A stretch of 64,000 nucleotides of DNA from Gemmatimonadota bacterium. GTDB taxonomy: Bacteria; Gemmatimonadota; Gemmatimonadetes; Gemmatimonadales; GWC2-71-9. The translations under genes were made by a program, and so were the position numbers. Shown here piece by piece: positions 7,343 to 16,357 of this stretch. The notes under the pieces were generated by a model that saw only the letters and a list, made by a program, of their open reading frames with translations, was not told the DNA's origin and ran no database searches. The DNA lies in contig JADJAK010000001.1 of the NCBI GenBank assembly GCA_016704275.1, positions 248,001-312,000 of the forward strand. Reading direction: 5' to 3'. Within the stretch, counting starts at the first letter, position 1, and each line of letters begins with the position of its first letter.

Positions 7343-9994
7343 CTATTCGGCACGCAAGACCTCGAGCGGCGGGCGCTCGAGTACATCGAGGGAATTCCAG
7401 AGCCCGACCAGCGTGGTCAGGCCGACCAATCCTGCCGCGAGGCCGAGCATCGGCCAGAGCGGCAGCGTGAAGCGTGACTCGAACACGAAGCGGGAGAGTG
7501 CCCAGCCGGCGCCTCCTGCCAATACCGCAGCGACGATCGCCGCCCCGAGCCCGAGTGCCGCATACTCGACGCTCAGGATCCGGAGCACCTGCCCGCGCGT
7601 GGCGCCGAGCGTCCGGAGCAGCGTCCCCTCGCGCACGCGCTGCCAGCGCGACGTGGCGATGGCGCCGACGAGCACCACGGTGCCGGTGGCCAGCGAGAAG
7701 AGCGCCATGAAGCGAATTGCCAGAATGATCCGGTCCACCACCGACTCCAGGGCGCGTTGCACTTCGCCCAGGTCCACCGTCGTCACATTCGGCGCGCCCT
7801 CGGCCAGTCGCCGCTGAATGCGGCCGCGAGCCGCGGCATCGGGGACGCGCGCCAGCGTCACCAGCGAATGGGGAGCGCGCTCAAGCGCGCCCGGGGCGAA
7901 GACGACGAAGAAGTTGGGTTCGAATCGGGCCCAGTTCACCGCACGGAGCGAGGTGATCACGCTGTAGACCGGCACCCCCTGCACGTCCCAGGTGATCCGG
8001 TCGCCGAGCGTCACCCCCATCTCTTCGGCGAGATCCTCTTCCATCGAGATCGCGACGGCGTTGCTGTCGGCCGTGCCGCGCTTGGTGGAATCGGTGCCGA
8101 ACCAGTTGCCGGAGGTGACCCGCTCTGCCGGACCCAAGACCGAACGATACGTCGAGCGGTACTCCCGGCGAAATGCCCACGCCCCGCCGCCGGCCCCCCC
8201 GCGCCGTCCCCCCGGTCCCCGGCGACCCTGTTCGCGGCTCTGGGCCGCGCTGTCCGGGCCGCTGGTGTCGGCCGCGACGCCCTCGGCACCACCCAGGAGG
8301 GCGGTGACCGGTTTCCCCTTGACCGAGGTGATCCGCATCGGGACGATCGGCTCGAAACGGTCGCCCGGCAGCCCCTCCGAGGCCAGCGCCGCATTGACCG
8401 CCGCTCGCTGGTCGGGCTGGATGTCGAAGAGGACCAGATTGGGCCGCCCCGACTTGCCCCCACCGTCGAGCTTCAGGTCCTGCAGGAGGTTGTGCTGCGC
8501 GGTGAACAGCGTCGTCAGGAGAAAGGCCCCGAAACCGAGTGCCAGCACGACTGTGACGGTCTGATTGGCCGGACGATGCAGATTGGCCAACCCCTGGCGC
8601 CAGAGGTAGGGCCAGCTGGCCGGCGTGAATCGACGCGCGGCCCACATCAGTGCCAACGAGGCCAGCCAGAGCACCAGGAGGGCGCCGCCGACGGCGGCGG
8701 CGAACCAGGCACCCTGCACCAGGGAGCCGACCTGCACGGCGGCGAGGCCCACGACGCTCGCGACCAGCGCCACCACGGCCAGCGCGCGGTAGAGGTCCCA
8801 GCGAATGCGGAGCGGCGTCACGCTGCGCCGGAGTGTCGCCAGCGGCGAGATCTCGCGGATTCCGAGGAGCGGCAGCAAGGCAAACACCGCCGATGTCCAG
8901 ATCCCGAGGCTCATGCCGATGGCAATGGCACGCGGCGAGGGGAGGACGCGGACGTCGACCGGGATGAAGTCGGCGAGCACCATGGGCATGACCTGCTGCA
9001 GCCCCACGCCGAAGAGCGCACCCAGCGCGGAGCCGAGCAGCCCCATCCCGACGGCCTGCATCAGGTACACGGCAAAGATCTGGCCCGAGGTGGCACCGAG
9101 GCAGCGGAGCACCGCGATGCTGTCGAGGCGTTGCCGGATGAAGACGTGCACCGCGCTGGCGACGCCGAGTCCGCCGAGCAACAACGCGGCAAGCGCGACG
9201 AGCCCGAGGTAGTTGCCGAGCCTGGTGAGGGCGTTGGTGAGGTTGTCGCGATCATCCGCAACGGTGCGCACCCCGACGCGGTCCCCGCGGAGTTGTGGGC
9301 GGGCCGCCTTGGCAATCGCCTGGGCGTCGCGGCCCGGCGCGAGCTGCACGAAGTCTTCGTGCTGCACCCGCGCACCGAAGCCGAGCAGCTTGGTCGAGGC
9401 GAGTTGCGACGTGGCAATGAAGACGCGGGCGCCGAACGCCATCTGGAGTCCCACGTCGCCGGGGACGTTTACGACCGTGCCGATGATGTGGAAGCGTCCC
9501 TCACCCACCGAGAGCGTATCGCCCACCTTGGCGCCCAACGCCGGCAGCAGCGAGGGATCGACCAGCGCGTCGCCAGCCTGCAGTCGCGGCCAACTCCCCG
9601 CGGGCGCGGTCTCGACGGCGCCGTAGAACGGCCAGCCGGGATCGACGGTGCGCAACTGCACCAGGCGGGCATTGCCGCTGGTCTGCAAATAGGCCATCGC
9701 GGCGAGCGAGACCGACCGCGCGACCTTGGTGCCCGGCAGTTTCGCGAGGGAATCGATCCACTTCGTCGCCGCAGGAATCTCGGCGAGCGGCTTGCGGCCC
9801 GTGAAGGCGAGGTCCGCACCGAGCAGTGCCTGTGCCTGCTCGGCCACCGACACAGTGAGATTGTCGGTGAAGGAGTTGACCGCGACGAGGGCGCCGACGC
9901 CGGCCGTGACGGAGGCCGTGAGGAGGAGCAGGCGCTTGCGCGCCGCCCGCGCCTCGCGCGAGGCGAGGCGCAGCACGAAGCCGAGCGAGGTCAT
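7343..9994 (-). CDS. ybbP: ABC transporter permease, YbbP-like, two FtsX domains
   Basis: 883-residue inner-membrane protein. A first helix (about residues 20-40) is followed by a large periplasmic MacB_PCD-type region, an FtsX-like helix bundle (about 255-370), extra helices in the middle (about 400-480), a second periplasmic part and a C-terminal FtsX domain (about 750-870). This matches E. coli YbbP. A Gly/Arg-rich linker at about residues 595-615 is low complexity. It overlaps the ATPase gene by 4 bases (ATGA), so the two are a transporter pair. In E. coli ybbAP sits next to and divergent from tesA, as here. The substrate is not established; membrane lipid or lipoprotein handling is often suggested. 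Confidence 0.87.
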   Translation of the reverse strand: MTSLGFVLRLASREARAARKRLLLLTASVTAGVGALVAVNSFTDNLTVSVAEQAQALLGADLAFTGRKPLAEIPAATKWIDSLAKLPGTKVARSVSLAAMAYLQTSGNARLVQLRTVDPGWPFYGAVETAPAGSWPRLQAGDALVDPSLLPALGAKVGDTLSVGEGRFHIIGTVVNVPGDVGLQMAFGARVFIATSQLASTKLLGFGARVQHEDFVQLAPGRDAQAIAKAARPQLRGDRVGVRTVADDRDNLTNALTRLGNYLGLVALAALLLGGLGVASAVHVFIRQRLDSIAVLRCLGATSGQIFAVYLMQAVGMGLLGSALGALFGVGLQQVMPMVLADFIPVDVRVLPSPRAIAIGMSLGIWTSAVFALLPLLGIREISPLATLRRSVTPLRIRWDLYRALAVVALVASVVGLAAVQVGSLVQGAWFAAAVGGALLVLWLASLALMWAARRFTPASWPYLWRQGLANLHRPANQTVTVVLALGFGAFLLTTLFTAQHNLLQDLKLDGGGKSGRPNLVLFDIQPDQRAAVNAALASEGLPGDRFEPIVPMRITSVKGKPVTALLGGAEGVAADTSGPDSAAQSREQGRRGPGGRRGGAGGGAWAFRREYRSTYRSVLGPAERVTSGNWFGTDSTKRGTADSNAVAISMEEDLAEEMGVTLGDRITWDVQGVPVYSVITSLRAVNWARFEPNFFVVFAPGALERAPHSLVTLARVPDAAARGRIQRRLAEGAPNVTTVDLGEVQRALESVVDRIILAIRFMALFSLATGTVVLVGAIATSRWQRVREGTLLRTLGATRGQVLRILSVEYAALGLGAAIVAAVLAGGAGWALSRFVFESRFTLPLWPMLGLAAGLVGLTTLVGLWNSLDVLERPPLEVLRAE

Positions 9995-10662
9995 CGGGTG
10001 GTGTCCGAGACGATCGCGCCGTCGGCGAGTCGGATGGTCCGTCGCGCGAGGGCGGCCAATTCGAGATCGTGCGTCACCAGCACCAGCGTCGTGCCGAATT
10101 CGGCGTTGAGCGCCGTCATCAACTCGACCACGGTCGCCCCGTTCGCGGCGTCGAGATTGCCGGTCGGCTCATCGGCGAAGAGAATCTTCGGGCGGGTCGA
10201 GAAGGCCCGCGCCACCGCGACGCGCTGTTGCTCGCCGCCGGAGAGTTGTCCGGGGTAGTGATGCGCGCGCGCGCCAAGGCCGACGCGCGCCAGCAGCGCA
10301 TCGGCGCGGGCGACGGCATCGTCGGCACCGGCCAGCTCGAGTGGCACCTGCACATTCTCGCGGGCGGTGAGCGTCGGAATCAATTGGAACGACTGGAAGA
10401 TGAAGCCGACCTTCTCGCGGCGAAGTCGTGCGCGGGCATCCTCGTCGAGCGTCCCCAGATCCACGCCGTCGAGCAGGACGCGTCCACGTGACGGACGGTC
10501 GAGCCCGGCGAGCAGGCCAAGCAGCGTGGTCTTGCCGCTGCCCGAGGGACCGACGATGGCGAGGAAGTCGCCGGCATCGAGGTGGAAGTTGATATCCTTC
10601 AGGACATCGAGCGACTCGCCACCCGAGGGGTACTCGTGGCCGAGGGCTTCACAGGTCAGCAT
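9991..10662 (-). CDS. ybbA: ABC transporter ATP-binding protein, YbbA/LolD-like
   Basis: 223-residue ATPase. Walker A GPSGSGKTT (about residues 38-46), Q-loop FIFQSFQLIPTLTA, signature LSGGEQQRVAVARA (about 141-154), Walker B ILFADEPTGNLD and the H-loop VTHD are all intact. These are typical of MacB/LolD/YbbA-type ATPases. ATG 10662 was chosen because the fold begins at MLTCEALGHEYPSGGE and GGAG lies 8 bases upstream. It drives the permease encoded immediately downstream (4-base overlap). Its ATG shares bases with an ATG of the divergent esterase frame, so the two promoters must be close or overlapping. Confidence 0.93.
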   Translation of the reverse strand: MLTCEALGHEYPSGGESLDVLKDINFHLDAGDFLAIVGPSGSGKTTLLGLLAGLDRPSRGRVLLDGVDLGTLDEDARARLRREKVGFIFQSFQLIPTLTARENVQVPLELAGADDAVARADALLARVGLGARAHHYPGQLSGGEQQRVAVARAFSTRPKILFADEPTGNLDAANGATVVELMTALNAEFGTTLVLVTHDLELAALARRTIRLADGAIVSDTTR

Positions 10663-10690
10663 GAACGAACTCCGAAGGGGGCAAGGCCGG

Positions 10691-11410
10691 GTGCGGACAA
10701 CGTCGACGTCTCTGGGCTGGTACCGGCTCTGGTGGCTGGCAGGTTCCCTGGCCGCATGCAGCGGGAGCGCCGCTGAACGCCCGGACTCCACAACCCCGAA
10801 GGATAGTGGCGTCGTCGCGGCCCCGGTGGCCCCGCCGCGGGCCACGGTGCTGCTGGTGGGCACCTCGCTGACGGCCGGCTACGGGCTGGACCCGTCGCAG
10901 GCATGGGCCACGCTGCTGCAGGCCAGGGTGGATTCGGCCGGGCTCCCCTTTCTGGTGGTCAACGCCGGCGTGAGCGGCGAAACGTCGGCGGGGGCGCTCC
11001 GTCGCACCGATTGGCTCTTCGGCCAGGGGCCGATCCGTGTCCTGGTCGTGGAGACCGGCGCGAACGACGGGCTCCGGGGGCAGCCGGTTGACTCGCTGCG
11101 CGCCAACCTCGACCTGATCCTCACCAAGGCCGCCGCCCTGACGCCGAAGCCGATCCTCGTGGTGGCCGGGATGGAGGCGCCACCGAATCTTGGCCGTCGC
11201 TACGCTGAGGAGTTTCGCGCGGTCTTCCCCGCCGCGGCCAGGACCCATGGCGCGGTCTTTCTCCCCTTCCTGCTCGACGGCGTCGCCGGGGTGGAGGCGC
11301 TCAACCAGCCCGACGGCATCCACCCCAACCCGCAGGGCGCCCGGCGGGTGCTGGACAACGTCTGGAAGACACTGCGCCCCATCCTCGACAGCCTGAGCCG
11401 CCAACCGTAG
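10691..11410 (+). CDS. tesA: TesA-like SGNH/GDSL esterase, lipoprotein
   Basis: 239-residue SGNH hydrolase. Block I GTSLTAGYGL contains the catalytic serine, block III GANDGLRG the asparagine, and block V DGIHPN the Asp/His pair. TesA enzymes cleave thioesters, aryl esters or lysophospholipids in the periplasm. The GTG at 10691 gives a short leader ending in LAAC, a lipobox with Cys23, so the enzyme may be a lipoprotein. An in-frame ATG at 10661 would add 10 residues and overlap the divergent ybbA start; either is possible. The tesA/ybbAP arrangement matches E. coli. It ends 23 bases from the convergent permease gene. Confidence 0.87.
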   Translation: MRTTSTSLGWYRLWWLAGSLAACSGSAAERPDSTTPKDSGVVAAPVAPPRATVLLVGTSLTAGYGLDPSQAWATLLQARVDSAGLPFLVVNAGVSGETSAGALRRTDWLFGQGPIRVLVVETGANDGLRGQPVDSLRANLDLILTKAAALTPKPILVVAGMEAPPNLGRRYAEEFRAVFPAAARTHGAVFLPFLLDGVAGVEALNQPDGIHPNPQGARRVLDNVWKTLRPILDSLSRQP

Positions 11411-11433
11411 CTGCGGTCGTTCGGCGATCGAGG

Positions 11434-12666
11434 CTACTCGTGCCGAATGGCGTCGATGGGGGAGAGGCGAGCGGCCCGGAGCGCGGGATAGAGTCCGAAG
11501 ACGAGGCCGACGAGGATCGCCGAGCCGGCCGCGACGGCCAAGGTGTCGCCGGTCACGGCCGCATACACTTCCGCCTGCGTTCGAGCGCGCATGAAGGAGG
11601 CCACGCCGAAGGCCGTCGCGAGTCCGAGCGCCACACCGACCGCCGACCCGCTCGCGGTAATCGCAACCGACTCCGCAAGGAACTGCACCACGATGTCCCG
11701 CCGCCTTGCCCCGGTCGCTCGTCGGACACCGATCTCGCGGGTGCGCTCAAAGACCGAGGCCAGCAGGACGTTCATGATGCCGATGCCGCCGACCAAGAGG
11801 GAGATGCCGGTGATCGATCCCATCAGGAGTTTGAACACCAGCATGCTCTGCTGCGCCTGCCGCAGTCGGTCGCTGCGGTTGGCCAGCGCCAGCCGGTCCG
11901 CATCTCCGGGAGGGAGGGCGCGCATCCAGGCGGTTGCCCGCGAGACGACCTCGGCGGTGGATTCAAGGGTGGATCCCCCGAGCAGGAGCGAGGGGAGGGC
12001 ACCGCGAAAGGGCGGTGCCACCAGTCCAGCGAAGCGTGTCTGCGGAACCCACGCGATCATCTGGGAGTTGTCCGGCTTGGCCGTCACGCCGACGATCTCC
12101 ACCGACGTGCCTTCCAACGTGATCCGACGGCCCAGCGCACGCGTGTAGTCCGTGCTGCGGGTCAGTCGGCCAGCCAGGGCCATGCTGATCACGCCGACGG
12201 CACTGCTATCCCGGACCTCCTCAATCGAGAGCCATCGTCCCGCGAGGAGCGCGTTCTCCTCCACGATTGGCGGTCCGGCCTCGAGTGAGATCACTTCTGT
12301 CCCACGCGCGGAGTCGTCGGGAAAGCCTCCCAGCGTCGCACCGCCGGAGAACCGGAGGGTGGCCGAGCCGATGCCACCCAGCGCGGCGCGGAGCGTCGCC
12401 AAGTGGGTTTCGGTGAGCCGAAGGGTGTCCGGACGGGGCAGCGTGAGTCCGTCGAGGGTACGGTTGGTTCGCGAGGAAATATGAACCAGCTGCAGGTCGG
12501 TCGTCGCCGCAATCTGCTGCCGAGCATAGGCTTCCACGCCATCCGCAACGGCAAGGACAGCGACCAGCGCCCCGGTGCCGACGATGACGCCCAAGGCCGC
12601 GAGGGCGGTCCGAAGGGGGTTGGCGGATAACGCACGGGCGCCGATGAGAAGGGAGTGCCATGACAT
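11434..12666 (-). CDS. ABC transporter permease, MacB-like
   Basis: 410-residue inner-membrane protein. One N-terminal helix (about residues 18-42) is followed by a periplasmic MacB_PCD domain (about 45-255) and three C-terminal FtsX helices (about 280-400). The motif GGIGIMNVLLASVFERTREIG-VRRATGARRRDI is typical of MacB-type ABC permeases, and the C-terminus PALRAARLSPIDAIRHE is also standard. No ATPase gene lies next to it, so its partner must be encoded elsewhere. An AGGGG lies a few bases upstream of ATG 12666. It is divergent from the AI-2E family gene across 132 bases. Confidence 0.88.
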   Translation of the reverse strand: MSWHSLLIGARALSANPLRTALAALGVIVGTGALVAVLAVADGVEAYARQQIAATTDLQLVHISSRTNRTLDGLTLPRPDTLRLTETHLATLRAALGGIGSATLRFSGGATLGGFPDDSARGTEVISLEAGPPIVEENALLAGRWLSIEEVRDSSAVGVISMALAGRLTRSTDYTRALGRRITLEGTSVEIVGVTAKPDNSQMIAWVPQTRFAGLVAPPFRGALPSLLLGGSTLESTAEVVSRATAWMRALPPGDADRLALANRSDRLRQAQQSMLVFKLLMGSITGISLLVGGIGIMNVLLASVFERTREIGVRRATGARRRDIVVQFLAESVAITASGSAVGVALGLATAFGVASFMRARTQAEVYAAVTGDTLAVAAGSAILVGLVFGLYPALRAARLSPIDAIRHE

Positions 12667-12798
12667 GGCCCCTTGAACGGGAGTAAGCTCCGTTTGGTTT
12701 CATTTTGAACCGACCGCCGAGGACGGGACGGGAGATGCCGTCCGGCGGATCCGCCGCGTCGCTGGAGGAATCGACCCACACCCGATAGCCTTCGTCCC

Positions 12799-13809
12799 AT
12801 GAGCGTCTTCGATACCAATCATCAGCGTGCCGCCTGGCTGGTCGCCCTGCTCGGCGTCGGCATCTTCATCGCCCTGGTCCCCTATGCCTCGGGATTGCTG
12901 GGCGCCCCGATCCTGTTCGTGGTCTTCGGCGGAGTCCACGAGTGGTTGGTGCCGCGGGTGCGGAGCCGAGCGTTGGCGAGTTCGCTGGTGATCGTGCTGG
13001 CGATCGTGCTGATCGTGGTGCCGCTGGTATGGATGGTGTCGCTTCTGGTCGGGCAAGCGCAGAGCGCCGTCCAAGGCGTCATCAATTCGCCCGTCCTCGA
13101 TCGGATCTCGACCTTCGAGATCGCGGGTTATCCGATCGGCCCCGACCTGAAGGCCGCTGGCGCCAAGGCCGCGACGTTCGTCGGTGGCGGCGCCATCTCG
13201 TTCCTCGGCACGGCGACGCGGCTGACGCTGAACCTGCTCTTCACCTTCTTCGGACTCTACTACCTGTTGCAGGATCCGAAGGGGGCGTGGCGCGGGCTCC
13301 GCCCGTACATCCCGTTCTCCGACGAGAACGTCGCGATCCTGCAGGATCGTTTTGTCGCGGTGACCAAGAGCACGATCGTCGGCACTGGCGTCTCCTCGGT
13401 CGCGCAGGGGATCCTGATCGCAGCCGCCTTCACCGTCAGCGGGCTGGGCAACGGTGTCTTCTGGGGCGTCGTGACCGTGGTCTTCTCGATTCTCCCCGTC
13501 GTCGGTGGCGGGCTGATCTGGGGGCCGGGCGCGCTCTACCTCTACACCACCGGGCGACCCGGCGCGGCGATCGGCCTCGTCCTCTTTGGCGGCATCGTGG
13601 TCGGCAACATCGACAACCTGATCCGCCCGATGATCTCGAATCGCTATGCGCAGATCCACCCGCTGATCACGCTGGTCGGCGCGATCGCCGGGGTGAGCTA
13701 CATCGGGCTGCTCGGTTTGCTGGTCGGTCCGTTGGCGTTGTCGTATTTCTTCGAGCTGCTGACGATGTATCGGCGGGAGTATTTGAGGCCGGTGGTGAGT
13801 GCGTCGTAG
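12799..13809 (+). CDS. AI-2E/PerM family transporter
   Basis: 336-residue membrane protein with about seven to eight helices. The family features are a hydrophobic N-terminal pair, the amphipathic central region, SFLGTATRLTLNLLFTFFGLYYLLQD, and the C-terminal GGIVVGNIDNLIRPMISNRY segment. The family (formerly UPF0118) includes permeases proposed to move autoinducer-2 or ions; specificity cannot be told from sequence. The stop codon TAG (13807-13809) lies inside the first units of a heptamer repeat that forms a long hairpin. Confidence 0.9.
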   Translation: MSVFDTNHQRAAWLVALLGVGIFIALVPYASGLLGAPILFVVFGGVHEWLVPRVRSRALASSLVIVLAIVLIVVPLVWMVSLLVGQAQSAVQGVINSPVLDRISTFEIAGYPIGPDLKAAGAKAATFVGGGAISFLGTATRLTLNLLFTFFGLYYLLQDPKGAWRGLRPYIPFSDENVAILQDRFVAVTKSTIVGTGVSSVAQGILIAAAFTVSGLGNGVFWGVVTVVFSILPVVGGGLIWGPGALYLYTTGRPGAAIGLVLFGGIVVGNIDNLIRPMISNRYAQIHPLITLVGAIAGVSYIGLLGLLVGPLALSYFFELLTMYRREYLRPVVSAS

Positions 13810-13927
13810 GTCGTAGTCGTAGGTCGTAGGTCATCCCGAGCAACGCGAGGGATCTGCGTGATGGCGAATACGCAGGTCCCTCACTGCGTTCGGGATGACC
13901 TACGACCTACGACTTACGACCTACGAC
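13803..13927. repeat. Long inverted heptamer repeat with REP-like core
   Basis: The left arm (13803-13859) has repeated gtcgtag units, then a core reading gtcatcccgagcaacgcg and agggatctgcgt. The right arm (13870-13927) is its near-perfect reverse complement, ending in repeated gacctac heptamers. The arms are about 57 bases with one single-base gap and a few mismatches, and the loop is about 10 bases. The core looks like a palindromic dispersed repeat I have seen in many bacterial genomes (from memory). It starts within the last codons of the upstream gene. Confidence 0.88.
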
Positions 13928-13928
13928 A

Positions 13929-13975
13929 GCAAAGCAAACGGGCCCGGGGAGAATCCCCGGGCCCGTTTGCTTTGC
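13929..13975. terminator. Strong bidirectional terminator hairpin
   Basis: A perfect 22-base stem (13929-13950 with 13954-13975) with loop gaa. It lies between convergent genes and has short A and T tracts (AAAGC / GCTTT) at the stem base, so it can stop transcription from both the AI-2E-family gene and the OmpA-family gene. Confidence 0.85.
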
Positions 13976-13986
13976 CTGCGTCGTGC

Positions 13987-15219
13987 TTAGTTGCCGCCCT
14001 TGATCTCGACTCGGCGGTTCTTCGCACGTCCGGCCGCGTCCTTGTTGTCCGCGATCGGCTCCTCCTCGCCACGCCACTTGACCGCGATCCGGTCGGCAGC
14101 GACACCCTGCGAGATGAGGTACTTCTTGACGGTCTCGGCACGCGCCTGCGACAGCTTCATGTTGTAGGCGTTGGTGCTGATCCAGTCGGTGTGGCCGACC
14201 ACGTCGACGTTGACCTCAGCATGCTCCTTGAGGGTGGTCGCGACGGTGTTCAGCGTGTCCATGCCGCCCTTCGTCAGGTCCGAGCGATCGAACTTGAAGT
14301 GGACCGACTGCAGCGCGAACGCGTACGCCGGCTTGGCCGGCGGGGCCGGCGGCGGCGGGGTCGGACGAACGACCGGGGCCGGCGGCGGCGGAGCCGGCGC
14401 GCGGACGGTGACGTTCGCGGTCGACATCAGCTTGCCCTTCTTGCTGTACGCCATGACCTGCGCGGTGCCCTCGCCAGCGGCGGTGTACATGCCGGTGAGC
14501 GAGTCGACCTTGCCCGGGCCGCTGAGGCGATAGACCACGGCGTCCGGCTTGCCGCAGTAGGTCGCGTCGGCGGTGAACTGCTGGGTGCCGTTCGGCAGCA
14601 GCGTGGCGCTCATCGGCGTGATGCCGATCATGTCCTTGGCGTGATCGCAGCCACCGTTGCCGAACAACAGCGAGACGCCGGCCTGGTGACCCAGGTAGGT
14701 GTTCGAGTTGTCACCGAAGCCGCTCGGGATGTAATCCGCGAGGGTCTCGAGGCGCAGGTTCAGCCAGCTGGTCGGCTTGACGCGGAGGCCGACCATGCCG
14801 CCGACGCCCATGTAGCCTTCGTCGATGCCCTTGGTGAGCTTGGTGTAGCTCGGGCCCGCGCCGACCATCAGCGAGAACAAGCCGCTGAGGGGGGCGTTGT
14901 AGACGAGGTGGGCGCTGATCGGCGTCGCGCGCAACGGACGCGAGATCGCGCCGATGGTCGACGGCACATTGGCCTGGTTGCCGCGGAGGTCGGTCGGGTT
15001 CAGTGACCCGGTCAGCTCCAGCGCGAGGTTGTTGCCGACGAAGTAACCGATCCGCCCGCCGCCGCCGATCCGATTGTCGTCCGGACCACGGATGAGGTAG
15101 GCGTTGGTGTAATCGGTGTACCGACCGAAACCGCCGATTTCAAAGGTTCCCTTCGATTGGGCGGCCAGCGGAGCCACCGCGAGCAGCGCGATGGCCGCAA
15201 CGTACCCTGTGAGACGCAT
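13987..15219 (-). CDS. OmpA-family outer-membrane protein
   Basis: 410-residue protein. A signal peptide (MRLTGYVAAIALLAVAPLAAQ) leads into an eight-strand-type beta-barrel region (about 25-190), a region resembling an Ig-like/BIG2 repeat with a cysteine pair (about 195-280), a Pro/Ala-rich hinge (about 285-305), and a C-terminal OmpA peptidoglycan-binding domain (about 310-410). In the last, VDVVGHTDWISTNAYNMKLS and QARAETVKKYL are recognisable and the end is NRRVEI. It anchors the outer membrane to the cell wall. ATG 15219 has AGGAGGAAGGAA just upstream, a very strong ribosome binding site, which suggests high expression. An in-frame ATG seven codons earlier lacks this. Confidence 0.93.
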   Translation of the reverse strand: MRLTGYVAAIALLAVAPLAAQSKGTFEIGGFGRYTDYTNAYLIRGPDDNRIGGGGRIGYFVGNNLALELTGSLNPTDLRGNQANVPSTIGAISRPLRATPISAHLVYNAPLSGLFSLMVGAGPSYTKLTKGIDEGYMGVGGMVGLRVKPTSWLNLRLETLADYIPSGFGDNSNTYLGHQAGVSLLFGNGGCDHAKDMIGITPMSATLLPNGTQQFTADATYCGKPDAVVYRLSGPGKVDSLTGMYTAAGEGTAQVMAYSKKGKLMSTANVTVRAPAPPPPAPVVRPTPPPPAPPAKPAYAFALQSVHFKFDRSDLTKGGMDTLNTVATTLKEHAEVNVDVVGHTDWISTNAYNMKLSQARAETVKKYLISQGVAADRIAVKWRGEEEPIADNKDAAGRAKNRRVEIKGGN

Positions 15220-15538
15220 TTCCTTCCTCCTGGTTGACAACCTGCCACGGGGTGGACCCCACCCGGAAAACTTCGTAACTACTGACTCACCAACGGTGTA
15301 GCACCTGCAATGTCCTGTACACTAACGAAACATCGGGTCCGGACTGGCGCAAGAGTGGCGCCACCGCTCGACACCCCCGCGAAGGGTGGAGAAATCGGGC
15401 TGAGCCACCCTTTCCCGTGCCATGTGACCCCGGCCAATCATTAGGGATCCGGCCCCATTCGCCACGAGTCCTGCAAGCTCCCCCGCCACGGGACTATTTT
15501 CCGGCTGCCCCTTTCTCTGACCCACCGGTTTCCCGTCG
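15220..15538. other. Divergent intergenic region
   Basis: A 319-base stretch between the OmpA-family gene (minus) and an outer-membrane protein gene (plus). It is AT-richer around 15275-15335 and has a small ggggtggaccccacc inverted repeat near 15250. Promoters in both directions must lie here, but I could not pick convincing -35/-10 pairs. No small gene is visible. Confidence 0.6.
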
Positions 15539-16201
15539 ATGCCTGCTTGCTCCCTGATCCGCCGCTGCCTGCTGCTCCTCGCCATCCTCGCACTGCGCAC
15601 CGCGCCGGCGGCAGCCCAATGGCGCGTCGAGGCCTGGTTTGGTGACGCCTGGAATGCCCGGGCCCCAATCACCTTTACCCAAGACGGCCAACCCGACATC
15701 AAGCTCACACCCAACTGGAGCACCCGGCCTTGGCGACCGACCTGGTACTACTCCGGCCGGGTTGCCAAATGGTCAGACGATCGAGGGTGGGCCTTCCACT
15801 ACATGCACCACAAGATCTACCTCGACAACCCGCCGGCGGAGATCACGGCGTTTCGGATCACCAACGGTATTAACATGTTGCTGGTAGAGAAGTTATGGCG
15901 CACCAAGGGGTGGGAACTCGCCCTCGGCGCCGGCCCCACGCTCATCGTGCCGTTCAGCACGATTCGCGGGAAGACCTATGGCCGGACGGAGGGGATCTTC
16001 GGGTCGCGGTACGATCTGGGGGCCGCCTCCCTCGAGGCCGGGGTGGCAAGGCGGCTGAAGCTCCTGCCGTACACCTACGGCTCGCTGACCGCCGCGGTCA
16101 CCGCAACGACCATCAGCGCCAAGATCGCGGACGGTCGAGCGAAGACGATGAACTACGCCCTGCATTTGCAGTACGGCCTCTCGCTGCAGAGCAAGCCGTG
16201 A
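15539..16201 (+). CDS. Putative outer-membrane beta-barrel protein
   Basis: 220-residue protein I do not recognise by name. It has a signal peptide (about residues 1-26, ending APAAAQ) and then alternating aromatic and polar residues in strands such as WYYSGRVAKW, WELALGAGPTLIV and YGSLTAAVTATTISAKI. The last residues are MNYALHLQYGLSLQ, as in many outer-membrane barrels. No catalytic motif is clear. Single gene with its own terminators downstream. There is no good Shine-Dalgarno before ATG 15539, so the start is tentative. Confidence 0.6.
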   Translation: MPACSLIRRCLLLLAILALRTAPAAAQWRVEAWFGDAWNARAPITFTQDGQPDIKLTPNWSTRPWRPTWYYSGRVAKWSDDRGWAFHYMHHKIYLDNPPAEITAFRITNGINMLLVEKLWRTKGWELALGAGPTLIVPFSTIRGKTYGRTEGIFGSRYDLGAASLEAGVARRLKLLPYTYGSLTAAVTATTISAKIADGRAKTMNYALHLQYGLSLQSKP

Positions 16202-16213
16202 GGATTCCGGACG

Positions 16214-16237
16214 CGGTGTCCTGATCCGAGGACACCG
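16214..16237 (+). terminator. Hairpin after the outer-membrane protein gene
   Basis: cggtgtcct (16214-16222) pairs with aggacaccg (16229-16237), loop gatccg, 12 bases past the stop codon. There is no T-run, so it may be an RNA stability element rather than a full terminator. Confidence 0.5.
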
Positions 16238-16291
16238 TCACGGGGCCCCGGGTCTGGGCAAGTTGTACAAGTCTTTGTGGGAAAATGATTT

Positions 16292-16320
16292 GGCCGCTCA
16301 TCGTCGAGCGGCCTTTCCTT
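16292..16320 (+). terminator. Rho-independent terminator
   Basis: ggccgctc (16292-16299) and gagcggcc (16306-16313) form a perfect 8-base stem with a 6-base loop, followed by tttcctt. It separates the outer-membrane protein gene from the GWxTD pair. Confidence 0.8.
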
Positions 16321-16357
16321 TGCCCCGGTGAGGGTGTCCCCTTCCGGAGCCGAGTCG

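Noticed and set aside
7908..7935. A tRNA T-loop-like string (gggttcgaatc)
   Set aside because: No cloverleaf can be formed around it and it lies inside the permease coding sequence.
7757..10258. An 833-codon open frame opposite the YbbP-like permease gene
   Set aside because: Antisense shadow with no membrane helices or motifs.
15539..16201. PagP or lipid A deacylase
   Set aside because: A barrel-like pattern is present but I could not place the catalytic His/Asp/Ser residues of either family.
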